Made by a program: the position numbers and the translations under genes. A DNA stretch of 64,000 bases from assembly GCA_014584345.1 (NCBI GenBank), contig JACTNB010000008.1:62001-126000 (forward strand), given 5' to 3'. This DNA comes from Planctomycetota bacterium (lineage in GTDB: Bacteria > Planctomycetota > Planctomycetia > Planctomycetales > Planctomycetaceae). The notes under the pieces are model-generated. The model was given only the letters and a program-made list of their open reading frames with translations, had not been told where the DNA came from and did no database searches. Shown piece after piece: positions 9,594 to 20,383 of this stretch (its first letter is position 1; each line of letters opens with the position of its first letter).

Positions 9594-10661
9594 TTACTCA
9601 ATTCCCTGGGTCGCCAGCCAGCGTTCGGCATCCAACGCAGCCTGGCAACCACTGCCTGCCGACGTGATAGCCTGCTTGTAGTAATCCTCGGCTACATCGC
9701 CCGCTGCAAAAACACCCTCGACACTGGTGTTGGTGCGGAAGGGAACGGTCCACTTGATGTATCCGTTTTCCTTCAATTCGAGTTGTCCCCGCAGGAAATC
9801 GACGTTCGGGGTATGCCCAATGGCCGCGAAATACCCGGTGGCATCGAGATCCTCGGTTTTTGTCGGGTCCTGGGTATCGCGAATCCGCACGCCCGTCACA
9901 CCCTGACGATCGTTCCCCAGCACTTCGTCCACGACGGAGTTCCACTTGACTTCAATCTTCTCGTTGGTCAACACCCGTTCCGCCATGATTTTGCTGGCCC
10001 GGAATTCATCTCGGCGATGAATGATGTACACCTTCGAGGCAAATTTCGTCAGGAATGTGGCTTCTTCCATGGCACTATCGCCACCGCCGACCACCACCAG
10101 CGGTTTATTGCGGAAGCGGGGCAGGGCACCATCGCACACCGCACAGGCCGAAACCCCCATGTTCTTGAATCGATTTTCCGATTCCAGTCCCAAGTAGTTC
10201 GCCCGCGCCCCGGTCGCAACAATCACCGCATGGGCCAGGATTTCCTCGCCGCCCAAGGACTTCAATTTGAACGGCCGAGCCGAAAAATCGCACGAAACGA
10301 TGTCATCCGTCACAATCCGCGTACCAAAGTTTTGGGCCTGCCGACGCATCAACTCCATCAGTTCCGGGCCACTGACTCCCTTCTTGTGATGCGTCAAATT
10401 CAGTTCCTTAGCCTTCCGTTCCTCGAAGGCCGTTTCGAAATAACCCGACAGATCCCCCGCGGGAAACCCCGCATAATTTTCGACTTCGGTCGTCAATGCC
10501 AACTGCCCCAGAGGCAAGGTCCCTTGTAGCCGGTTCTCTTCCGTGATGGCTCCCTCGAACAGCAGCGGTTCCAGATTCGCCCGGGAAGTATAAATTGCAG
10601 CAGACCAGCCCGCGGGCCCAGAACCAATGATCACCACCCGGTTTATGTGTTGTTCCGACAT
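9594..10661 (-). CDS. trxB: Thioredoxin-disulfide reductase
   Basis: 355 residues. FAD site GSGPAG (13-18), redox pair Cys173/Cys176 in CAVCDG (usual form CATCDG), NADPH site VVVGGGDSAMEEA (189-201), and a C-terminal FAD motif ending GVFAAGDVAEDYYKQAITSAGSGCQAA, all in the order of low-molecular-weight bacterial TrxB. It transfers electrons from NADPH to thioredoxin in the cytosol. It is about 35-40 residues longer than Escherichia coli TrxB, mainly through small internal insertions and a longer C-terminus. No thioredoxin gene is next to it. Confidence 0.95.
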   Translation of the reverse strand: MSEQHINRVVIIGSGPAGWSAAIYTSRANLEPLLFEGAITEENRLQGTLPLGQLALTTEVENYAGFPAGDLSGYFETAFEERKAKELNLTHHKKGVSGPELMELMRRQAQNFGTRIVTDDIVSCDFSARPFKLKSLGGEEILAHAVIVATGARANYLGLESENRFKNMGVSACAVCDGALPRFRNKPLVVVGGGDSAMEEATFLTKFASKVYIIHRRDEFRASKIMAERVLTNEKIEVKWNSVVDEVLGNDRQGVTGVRIRDTQDPTKTEDLDATGYFAAIGHTPNVDFLRGQLELKENGYIKWTVPFRTNTSVEGVFAAGDVAEDYYKQAITSAGSGCQAALDAERWLATQGIE

Positions 10662-10779
10662 CTTTGTCCCTTCAGAAGTCTTCTGATTTACCCGCGAATT
10701 TACAAAACGATAGTTTTTCTACTGGTTGCAGGCAACCGTCAGTGAGACTCATCAATGCGCGGGAGGGCTTTCCGATAAT

Positions 10780-10817
10780 AAAAACAGGAGCACCCGCTGC
10801 CGGGCACTCCTGTTTTT
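10780..10817. terminator. Hairpin terminator left of the DUF1559 gene
   Basis: A 17-base inverted repeat (AAAACAGGAG... arm at 10780-10796, partner at 10801-10817) with a four-base loop and two mismatched positions. A runs on one side and T runs on the other make it a Rho-independent type terminator on either strand. It would end transcripts from the leftward DUF1559 gene, whose stop is about 150 bases away. Confidence 0.75.
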
Positions 10818-10968
10818 ACGAGGAAACGGTCATTTCTAAAGATGCATGGAACCGGGGGGCTTCCACTCGCCCCCCGCGTTACCGCGCCAGCGTCGGATCA
10901 TGTCAGACGGATTATTGAAAACCCTGCTGCTCGATTTCCGCATTCAAGCTGAAGGTGGAAATCCGAGC

Positions 10969-11955
<987 letters not shown>

Positions 11956-12334
11956 AGAGGGGGGCTCCGGATTTTGATGAGGAGTAACAGGGGGGATCTC
12001 TCAGGGGGGAGAGAGGCAAAATTGCCTTGCCGACGTTTCCCTCGTCGGATTCACATATGTGGATCTGGGCAGCGTACTTGATTCGCCCCGATTTACAAGT
12101 GAAAACTGAAACTCCTGGGTAAAAATCCAGGGAGGAGCCGGCTTTTGTGAACAGGCGTGTAACGGACCAGGTTTTTGGCCTTTTCACAACATGCAGAATT
12201 CACAATAGTATCCCGGCGTCGGGATTCATCGCATGCCGCCCGTCGGAGCACGATTGGCGGACCAGATTCCTTCCCCCCCCGCGGATCCAGGTCGCGTCAG
12301 AAAAACACCAGAATCAGTTTCAGGGCAACAGGAT
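11956..12334. other. Divergent promoter region, DUF1559 gene and cysS
   Basis: About 380 bases without a supported gene. It holds a perfect ten-base palindrome (CACATATGTG, 12052-12061), which could be an operator, and a short CTCTC/GAGAG dyad near 11998-12014 in the leader of the DUF1559 gene. Neither is strong enough for its own call. Confidence 0.4.
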
Positions 12335-13852
12335 ATGTCAATTCGCTTTTACAACACACTCACCAACCAGACCGAGGAATTTCAGCCGCTGGAACCGGGC
12401 GTTGTCCGCATGTATTCCTGTGGTCCCACCGTGTACGACTTTGCTCACATTGGAAATTTTCGCTCGTTCCTGTTTGCCGACCTGATTCGCCGGTTCCTGG
12501 AAGTCATGGGGAACCAGGTGATACATGTCATGAATATTACCGATGTCGGTCATATGACCGACGATCAATTGGCTGATGGCGGTGGCGAAGACAAAATGCA
12601 GGCCGCCGCCAAACGCCTGAAGGAAGACAAAAAATCGGGCAAGGTCCCGGAAGGGGCCATCGCCAACCCCGACGACCCCTACCAGGTGGCACACTATTTC
12701 ACGCAGGCCTTTATCGAGGATGCCCGCAAACTCGGCTTGAAACTTGCCTTTGAATACCCCCAGCGAATGCCGCATGCGACGGCTTGCATACCCGAAATGC
12801 AGCAGATGATTTCCGAGTTGATACAGAAACAGCATGCCTATGTCGGCGGGGATGGGGCCGTCTATTTCAGCGTGGAAAGTTTTCCCGAGTATGGTCGGCT
12901 CAGCGGGAACACCCTGGATCAACTCCGCGAAGGTTCCGGCGGTCGCGTGCAGGAAGCCGATCAGATACACAAACGCCACCCGGCCGATTTCCTGCTCTGG
13001 AAACCCGATCAAAGCCACATCATGAAATGGGATTCCCCCTGGGGCACAGGGTATCCCGGCTGGCACATCGAATGCTCCGTGATGGCCCGCAAACTGCTGG
13101 AACGCGATGTCATTGATATCCACACCGGAGGCGAAGACCTGATCTTCCCGCATCACGAGTGCGAAATCGCCCAGAGCTGCGGTGCCAACGAAAAGCAGCA
13201 CTTTGCCCGCTTCTGGATGCACGCCCGCTTTCTGATGGTCGAGGGCGAAAAAATGTCCAAGAGCAAGGGAAACTTCTTTACCGTGCGCGATGTGCTGCAG
13301 GGAAAAGTAACGGGGCGGCCCGTGCACCCCGCCGTCCTCCGCTTTGAATTGATCAAATCCCATTACCGCAGCAATATGAACTTCACCGAAAAGGGATTGC
13401 GAGATTCCGCCGGCGCGGTGCGCAAATTGAATGAATTCGAACGCCAGCTTTCCTCGCAAACCGGAGGCCAGGCCGCCGAAATCGACAACTCGCACCCGGT
13501 TCTGGCCGAGTTCCTGGGGGCCTTGTCCGACGACCTCAACATCGCGGGGGCCCTGGGAGTTCTCTTCCCCTGGATGAGCCAGCCACACCCCGATCCCCAC
13601 ACTGCTCTCGCCGTGCTCCGCACCATCAACCGGATTCTCGATGTCGCGCCGATGGAACATGCCGAAGAACTGGATGAGGAAGTGTCTGGCGGGGAGGCGC
13701 TCGATATCCAAGGACTGTGCCGCGGAATCGACGAAGCCCGCGCCACCAAGGACTGGCCTCGTGCCGATGAACTCCGCAAGCAACTCCAGGAAGCCGGTTA
13801 CGAAGTCCGCAACTCTCCGGAAGGAACCGTCGCCACCCGGCAACTCGCGTGA
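12335..13852 (+). CDS. cysS: Cysteinyl-tRNA synthetase
   Basis: 505 residues, class I aminoacyl-tRNA synthetase that charges tRNA-Cys. The HIGH-type motif is HIGN (38-41), the KMSKS loop is intact (306-310), and the cysteine-recognising zinc ligands are present: Cys29 in MYSCGPT, a second Cys in HIECSVMA, and His/Glu in HHECEIAQS. A DALR-type C-terminal domain follows. An insertion rich in charged residues (about 78-115, GGGEDKMQAAAKRLKEDKK) in the connective region is longer than in E. coli CysS. The start at 12335 fits the family; the 34 extra residues possible upstream are not conserved-looking. Confidence 0.96.
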   Translation: MSIRFYNTLTNQTEEFQPLEPGVVRMYSCGPTVYDFAHIGNFRSFLFADLIRRFLEVMGNQVIHVMNITDVGHMTDDQLADGGGEDKMQAAAKRLKEDKKSGKVPEGAIANPDDPYQVAHYFTQAFIEDARKLGLKLAFEYPQRMPHATACIPEMQQMISELIQKQHAYVGGDGAVYFSVESFPEYGRLSGNTLDQLREGSGGRVQEADQIHKRHPADFLLWKPDQSHIMKWDSPWGTGYPGWHIECSVMARKLLERDVIDIHTGGEDLIFPHHECEIAQSCGANEKQHFARFWMHARFLMVEGEKMSKSKGNFFTVRDVLQGKVTGRPVHPAVLRFELIKSHYRSNMNFTEKGLRDSAGAVRKLNEFERQLSSQTGGQAAEIDNSHPVLAEFLGALSDDLNIAGALGVLFPWMSQPHPDPHTALAVLRTINRILDVAPMEHAEELDEEVSGGEALDIQGLCRGIDEARATKDWPRADELRKQLQEAGYEVRNSPEGTVATRQLA

Positions 13853-13921
13853 CCCCCTTTTCTCGCCATGCGCGGCACAGGCCCGATCCGGCAAGCATTT
13901 TTCTGGCGCATGGAAAACAAA

Positions 13922-13952
13922 GAAACCACGTGGAGTTGCCTCCCGTGGTTTC
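13922..13952. terminator. Hairpin terminator between convergent genes
   Basis: GAAACCACG pairs perfectly with CGTGGTTTC, continued after one bulged T by GGAG/CTCC around a TTGC loop. It sits between the end of cysS and the end of the leftward envelope-protein gene, so it probably serves both. For the leftward transcript a T-rich run follows. Confidence 0.65.
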
Positions 13953-14009
13953 CCTAAGGATTTGCCTGCCTGGACAGATCCCTGTTTAACGAACTCAAGC
14001 TCGTGGCGA

Positions 14010-15021
14010 TCAATAGCGGATGATGTAATCCACCGTCAACCGATTATCCATGACGTCGTTCCGGCTGCTGACCGGAATTTCATAAGCCAGACCGATTTCC
14101 CGATTCGCGTTCGGTTTGTACTTCACGCCCCAGGCCATCGTGATGATGTTGTTGCCAGCGACATCGGAAGCTCCCAGGTTGATCAGGTCCAGACCTTCCA
14201 CGTTTGTCGCTCCGGGAATCCCCCCATTGCCACCCTGGAACCAGCTGTACCAATTCAATTCCGTCAGCAGATAGAACTTCTGATTGACCATGTAGTCGAG
14301 GTGCTGGGACAAGTACCACGAGCTGCTTTCCTGGGCCTGATTGGCGGGCAGGCGGAAGCCGGTTCCTGCCAGATAGTGCATGTTTTCGCCCAGACGAGTA
14401 CCGCCGGTGGCAAACAGATGGAATTCCCCGTCGCCGTTCCCCTGCAAGGCTCGCGTGGAGCCCACGGGAAGTTCATAGGAAGCCCCGACGCTGACCAGGC
14501 GACCCGCACAGGGATCACGCATCAAGGTGTACTTCAGGCCGAGGGCCACATCCGCGAAACCGTCGTCAATCAGCGGGCTCGAAGAGGTGTAATAACCGTC
14601 CTTCGTGGCAATGATGGACAATCGGTCCGTAATGGCTGCCCGGATCTGCACCGCCAGCAAGTTGATTTCTCCCCCCCCCCAAGCCCTGGGGTAACTTATG
14701 ATGCATGTAAATGGGGCGCAATTCGGTCAAGGTGCGAGGATCTTCGAAAAAGATCGGGTTCGTCATCGGGCTGACGAAGTCATCGAAGCAGTGATCGCTG
14801 GCCACGAACAGGCCCAAGAGTTTATCGTCGCCGATGCCGCAGCACCCATCGTCGCAGCAGTTGTCGTCGCAGCAAGCATCGACGCATTCATCGACGCAGC
14901 AGTCGTCGCAGCAACCGGAGTCACAAAGTGAGGAAATACCGAAGACATTGCCCAGCACCCCGGCATCGGCGTTGGCCAACGTCATCCCTAGAATCAAACC
15001 CACCGACGCAAGCAGTCGCAT
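14010..15021 (-). pseudogene. Outer-membrane-type protein split by a G10 tract
   Basis: Two frames make one protein. The 5' part starts at ATG 15021: signal peptide (MRLLASVGLILGMTLANADA), then a striking Cys/Asp-rich stretch (about residues 31-63, repeated CCDD, CCVDE and CCDDN units), then FFEDPRTLTELRPIYMHHKLPQGLGGG. At 14671-14680 the coding strand has ten G; there the frame is lost. In the next frame the sequence continues as EINLLAVQIRAAITDRLSI and runs to 14010, about 220 residues of alternating hydrophobic/polar strands ending VDYIIRY, typical of an outer-membrane beta-barrel. Nine or twelve G would join the two. It may be a sequencing error, a decayed gene, or a phase-variable gene. 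The Cys/Asp block could bind metal (inference). Confidence 0.75.
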
Positions 15022-15346
15022 TGAATCTTCTCCCTGATAAACGATTCGTGTTCACAACGCCGTACTTCCCAACATTCCACAAAGTCAGCGTGTGTTGAGG
15101 AAATCGGATATACAGGTTGTTTACATGACGCCAGATCAGCGGGAAGGGAGGATCCTCATGAAAATGAAGGGGAACGTGTAGCGATTATAACGATTTGGCA
15201 CACTCAAACTGCATGAATTGGCAATAGGGCCTAAAGTCTACTACAGATTGCCAGCGGGAATATGCGACAGAATGTCTCGTATGCGGGGCGCTCGCCCGCC
15301 TCGACCACCAGGCTGGGGAGGGATGAGGCTGTTCCCGGTAGCAGAG
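15022..15346. other. Intergenic region upstream of the split envelope gene
   Basis: About 325 bases that should hold the promoter of the leftward split gene and the end of the transcript from the next leftward gene. The part at 15100-15240 is visibly AT-richer than its surroundings. No hairpin with a T run was found. Confidence 0.35.
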
Positions 15347-16525
15347 CTACTTGCGACCGTGCTTGCGGAGATTGAAACGCGCGGGATCGAAGGGGTCGGG
15401 CGCGTGCGTACGGCGACTCTCTTCCACCAGGTCTTTCTCGACAGGAAGGTCCGTTTCGTTGCCCGGTATCGGCAATAAACCGGGAAGGGCAGAGGCGTTG
15501 GCTGGCTGTCCGTCGGCGGGAAGAGGCATTGCGACAACTCGTTCGGTGGTGAACCCGGTCTGCTGAATGGGATGTTCGCGGGAAGCCGGTGTGGAAGAAG
15601 GCGGGGGGGATTGGGTGGCCAGGTAGCGAGCCGCCAGCAGTGCCCAGTTTTCCAGGTTTTTCCGATGTTCCGCAGCCCTGGCCCCGGTGAAGACAGGCAT
15701 GCGGCGCGGTCCATGCTGACCATCCAACTTCGCGATCAACGGGCTGCGCTCTGGGTTTTCGAGGTCGAGCTGTTGCAATACCGCCGCCAGATTCTGATCG
15801 GTGATATGACGCGTATTGCCTCGCAGATTCCATTTGGGAGTCAGCCGAAAACTATTTTCCGCGGTCTGGCCGTGACAGGACGCATTGGCGCAGGAATTTA
15901 GCAGCAACGGTTCGATACGGGTGGCAAAATCCTTGGCCAGGGAGGCATCCAGACCTCCCAGCGGGCGGCCCGGCGAGAATTCCATTTTGATCAACAAGTC
16001 ATCCATCTGCTGCTGTTGTTCCTTGTTAATAAAATCCGAATCACGCGGTTTTCGCCCCTTCAGTTGTTCGATCAGTCGATGCGCGGGCAAATGCTGGGGC
16101 TGGAGTTTCAAGGCGGACTGAAGTTCCCGTTCCGCCTCTTCGAACAGTTGTTGCTGCATGCACCAGTTGGCAAGACGCGTATGTTGTTCCGCGGTTGGCC
16201 GGGTCATGGCATCGCGTTGCTGGCGATAGGCTTCCGTCAGGGAGGCCGCGTCGCAAATGACGGCTTCGAAGGGCAAGGTGATCAGGCCCGATGGCAAATC
16301 GATCGCGTAGCCCCGCTCCAGCACGGTAACAAGCCCTTGAATTACGCTGCCATCCTTCAAGACAAGGATACGCAGTGACTCGGCTCGGGAGACAAAAGGG
16401 GGTTCTTCGCCTCGTATGACCGGCGCCCCCAGAGCCACGCACACCAGGCCCGAGGCCAACACGATTCCGCGGAGTACGTTGCGGTAGCCCGCGAGGCAGG
16501 TAAACACCTTGTAGATTCCAGGCAT
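15347..16525 (-). CDS. Secreted protein with TPR-like region and C-x4-C-H motif
   Basis: 392 residues. A hydrophobic signal segment lies at about 18-36. An early domain (about 50-95, ILVLKDGSVIQGLVTVLERGY...LPSGLITLPFEAV) resembles small beta domains seen before PSD-type cytochrome genes in planctomycetes. Residues 105-165 form alpha-helical repeat-like sequence (ANWCMQQQLFEEAERELQSALKLQPQ, split here as two parts). Then LLNSCANASCHGQ contains Cys-x4-Cys-His, a spaced-out variant of the heme c CxxCH site, in a context (RIEPLLLNSC) that matches planctomycete cytochromes. Start 16525 has AAGGAAG just upstream; an ATG at 16561 does not. The C-terminus is Pro-rich. Confidence 0.75.
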   Translation of the reverse strand: MPGIYKVFTCLAGYRNVLRGIVLASGLVCVALGAPVIRGEEPPFVSRAESLRILVLKDGSVIQGLVTVLERGYAIDLPSGLITLPFEAVICDAASLTEAYRQQRDAMTRPTAEQHTRLANWCMQQQLFEEAERELQSALKLQPQHLPAHRLIEQLKGRKPRDSDFINKEQQQQMDDLLIKMEFSPGRPLGGLDASLAKDFATRIEPLLLNSCANASCHGQTAENSFRLTPKWNLRGNTRHITDQNLAAVLQQLDLENPERSPLIAKLDGQHGPRRMPVFTGARAAEHRKNLENWALLAARYLATQSPPPSSTPASREHPIQQTGFTTERVVAMPLPADGQPANASALPGLLPIPGNETDLPVEKDLVEESRRTHAPDPFDPARFNLRKHGRK

Positions 16526-16625
16526 GGAACTTCCTTGGTCGTTTGAATGGAGATTTCTCATGTCTCAAGCCCGTTTCCCGCGGTTGGTCTGCGATTGATC
16601 AACGTACCGAGATGTCTGCCCGAAC

Positions 16626-17660
16626 CTACTTGTATTCGGGTGGTTGGGTCGTGGCAAACTGGGGGTTCAGAAGTGATTCAAGGCGGTGCAGGTATTGATG
16701 AGTGATATCGTTGGGTACCTGATCGGCAGGGGGGCGGTAATTGAACAGGGAGGAATCGATAATCGCATCCTGAACAATATCCGTCAGCTCGATGGCCAGG
16801 GGGGCATACCAGGAATTGGCCCGTGGATGGCGTTTCAGGCAAATATAGCGGATGGGCAGCAGATCCCGTTCGCGCAGATACAGCCGAACGCGATCCGGCA
16901 CGCTGGCTTGGGCCACTTCCGCAACAAAAGAGTCGCTGAAAGTGCGTGCACTGGGTGAAATTTTCCACTCTCCCTGCAACACCAGCAGTGGTTCGTCCTG
17001 CAGCCTCACCTTCTTCAGCAGTTGGAAATCCATCCGATATTCCAGAGAAGCGAGCAGCCCCGCGATGCCTCCCAGTGTTTCCTTGGCAATGCGGGGGTCC
17101 TGGGGTGAAACCTTGAAATCCTGGGCATAACTGTGCACTCGCTGCAAATCAACACGATCGATCACCTGTTCCCGCGAGAATCCCTCCGGCGAGGACGTTT
17201 CCGACGCAGGAGACGCCTGCAGTTCCTGGATCAGCCAGATCACCTGGCCATTGGAGACCTGCGTCATCGAACCGACCAGCCCGTTCATCTCCATTTGTAC
17301 TTCAAACAGGCTTTTCCCCTGCGTGGACTGCACAAATCGCCCCGTGCCGCGATAGGTCTGCTCGGGGGTTTGAATCATTTGCAATAGATTCGCCGAGAGA
17401 CTGCTTCCGGAATGCGATAGCCGCAGGCGGGCTTCTCTCAGGATGCGATTTCCGTCGGCAATGGCGGCAAGGATGTCGGTCGTATTCTCTTGTTCTGAAT
17501 CGGGTTGCAGGGATTTGGCGAAGACTCCGGGGAGCAGACCTTCCAGAGTTTGGCTCAGGCGGGGCAGATCCTCGGGGTGCCGGTACAACCAGCCTCCCGC
17601 TCCCGCAGCGCTGACCGCGAGCAGCAAAAGGATCCCTGTTAAGCTGCGCAGATTTTTCAT
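16626..17660 (-). CDS. Exported protein, possibly LolA-like fold
   Basis: 344 residues starting MKNLRSLTGILLLLAVSAAG, a clear signal peptide or N-anchor. The remainder has the rhythm of the LolA/LolB-like beta fold: YRGTGRFVQSTQGKSLFEVQMEMNG near 110, then strands with MDFQLLKKVRLQDEPLLVLQGEW, and RVRLYLRERDLLPIRYICLKR...AIELTDIVQDAIIDSSLFNYRPP, where an outer-membrane lipoprotein-sorting-type protein would compare substrate-facing strands. The fold assignment is an inference from pattern only. It lies 100 bases downstream of nothing in operon terms but just ahead, in transcription order, of the C-x4-C-H protein gene, and the two may be co-transcribed. Confidence 0.65.
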   Translation of the reverse strand: MKNLRSLTGILLLLAVSAAGAGGWLYRHPEDLPRLSQTLEGLLPGVFAKSLQPDSEQENTTDILAAIADGNRILREARLRLSHSGSSLSANLLQMIQTPEQTYRGTGRFVQSTQGKSLFEVQMEMNGLVGSMTQVSNGQVIWLIQELQASPASETSSPEGFSREQVIDRVDLQRVHSYAQDFKVSPQDPRIAKETLGGIAGLLASLEYRMDFQLLKKVRLQDEPLLVLQGEWKISPSARTFSDSFVAEVAQASVPDRVRLYLRERDLLPIRYICLKRHPRANSWYAPLAIELTDIVQDAIIDSSLFNYRPPADQVPNDITHQYLHRLESLLNPQFATTQPPEYK

Positions 17661-19153
<1,493 letters not shown>

Positions 19154-19165
19154 TGTAAAAAACGC

Positions 19166-19212
19166 CGTTTAGCCGCCCGATTCTTCCGGGCGGCTAAACG
19201 CTCTTTGTCTTT
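19166..19212 (+). terminator. Strong Rho-independent terminator
   Basis: A perfect 14-bp stem (CGTTTAGCCGCCCG, 19166-19179, with its complement at 19187-19200) closed by a seven-base loop and followed by a T-rich run (CTCTTTGTCTTT). It starts 13 bases after the lipoprotein stop. Confidence 0.9.
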
Positions 19213-19377
19213 ACCGCGGATTTCACTACAACTGGGCTCTCCTCCCATCTCCTCCTCGGAACTGCAGGCCTCTCCGGCAAACATTACCACGCCTCCCATA
19301 TCTCGCATTTTGCACTCCCTTGCCAACAGACCCCTCTTCTTCGCCCCTTCTTCATGGGCACAACTGTGCAGGCAAAT

Positions 19378-20097
19378 ATGAAATACTCCCTTTCGCTGGC
19401 GACAATTTTGTGTTCCGGTAGTGCGTGGCTGGGAACGGCACACGTACAAGCGCAACCGCCGTTTCCGGAATCTCCGTATTATCAACCGTTGAATCAGAAC
19501 ACGCCTCCGGGAGTGGCGGGCCAATGGGCCGGCGCCTTGCGTCGAGCCGATCCGTTCTGTTTTCAGCCGGTGCGCGTCAGTCTTCCCGGGGGTGGCCAGG
19601 TGACCTTTCTGGATACTGCCCGCGGGCAACAGCAGACACTCGCCTCACCGGCCCAGGCAGGCCTGCTTGTGGGGCCGTTGTATCGGCTGGTCATTTCCGA
19701 CATGCCCGAGTTTCCCGGTGTGATGTTGTATCCCACGGTGGAACTGATCGATCGGCTGCATCCCCCCGCGGAACTTCGGCAGAAGTATCCCATTCCCGTG
19801 GAACTAACCGAAGACGACATTCGCCAGGCCATGAATGATCAACTCGTTACGAAGATCGTCTATATCGAACAGCCCGATCTCGCCGCTCCCATTCAGCAAA
19901 CAGGGCGTATTCGTGAAGAAAATATTCCCCAGAACAAAAATCTGATGACCGAAGCGGACTTGCGCGGGCGCCCCTGTCTGTACCTGCGAATCGGAGGACG
20001 CATTCCTTCGCCCCAGGAACTGACTTCCAACCCCTTGCAGGTACCCGCCCCCGTCGAATTCACCGCCAATCCCGAACATAACCCCACGCGGAATTGA
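19378..20097 (+). CDS. Secreted protein, paralog of the upstream lipoprotein
   Basis: 239 residues with a signal peptide (MKYSLSLATILCSGSAWLGTAHVQAQ), cleaved probably after AQA. The body aligns by eye with the central domain of the protein at 17981-19153: QVTFLDTARGQ versus QVRFVGPEGMM, LYPTVELIDRL versus IYPTLQVYPAH, IPVELTEDDIRQAMNDQLVTKIVYIEQP versus the corresponding IPLQITDEDLDQ... segment, and RGRPCLYLRIGG versus RGTIMAVLRIGN. It lacks the lipobox and the Gly/Pro tail of its neighbour. A tandem duplication followed by divergence is the simplest reading. Start 19378 is preferred to 19354 because it begins a proper signal peptide. Confidence 0.8.
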   Translation: MKYSLSLATILCSGSAWLGTAHVQAQPPFPESPYYQPLNQNTPPGVAGQWAGALRRADPFCFQPVRVSLPGGGQVTFLDTARGQQQTLASPAQAGLLVGPLYRLVISDMPEFPGVMLYPTVELIDRLHPPAELRQKYPIPVELTEDDIRQAMNDQLVTKIVYIEQPDLAAPIQQTGRIREENIPQNKNLMTEADLRGRPCLYLRIGGRIPSPQELTSNPLQVPAPVEFTANPEHNPTRN

Positions 20098-20383
20098 GCC
20101 GCGCGTATCCAACACATCCCCGAGTCTTTGTCAGTATTTGATTTTTGGGCTGTGTGCCCCTGGCTTTGCCAGTGTAATCCCTATGGACGAGAAATCGGCA
20201 AGGCACTGGCGGAGTCCGTGACACCCGAATACCCAAGCCTGACAACGCATCAGGGCTTGTCGAACGAAAACAAAGACGAAAACGAACATTCCTCGCGGTC
20301 ATTCGGCTGCCCTTCGAAATCTCGTAGGACGGGCAAACCGCGACTATCTCCTGTTCCCCCGGCATCCTATACAGGCGATTCTC

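Noticed and set aside
12338..13894. 518-codon open frame opposite cysS
   Set aside because: Mirror of cysS with intact HIGH and KMSKS motifs on the other strand.
13641..14774. 377-codon rightward frame over the end of cysS and the split envelope gene
   Set aside because: Spans two real genes out of frame or antisense; the middle part crosses a terminator.
14830..14932. CRISPR-like short repeats
   Set aside because: The imperfect repeats are in frame, encode Cys/Asp units and have no spacers of constant length.
20151..20175. Another REP-like hairpin (CTGGC TTT GCCAG)
   Set aside because: Only five base pairs and partial similarity to the family; too weak to annotate.
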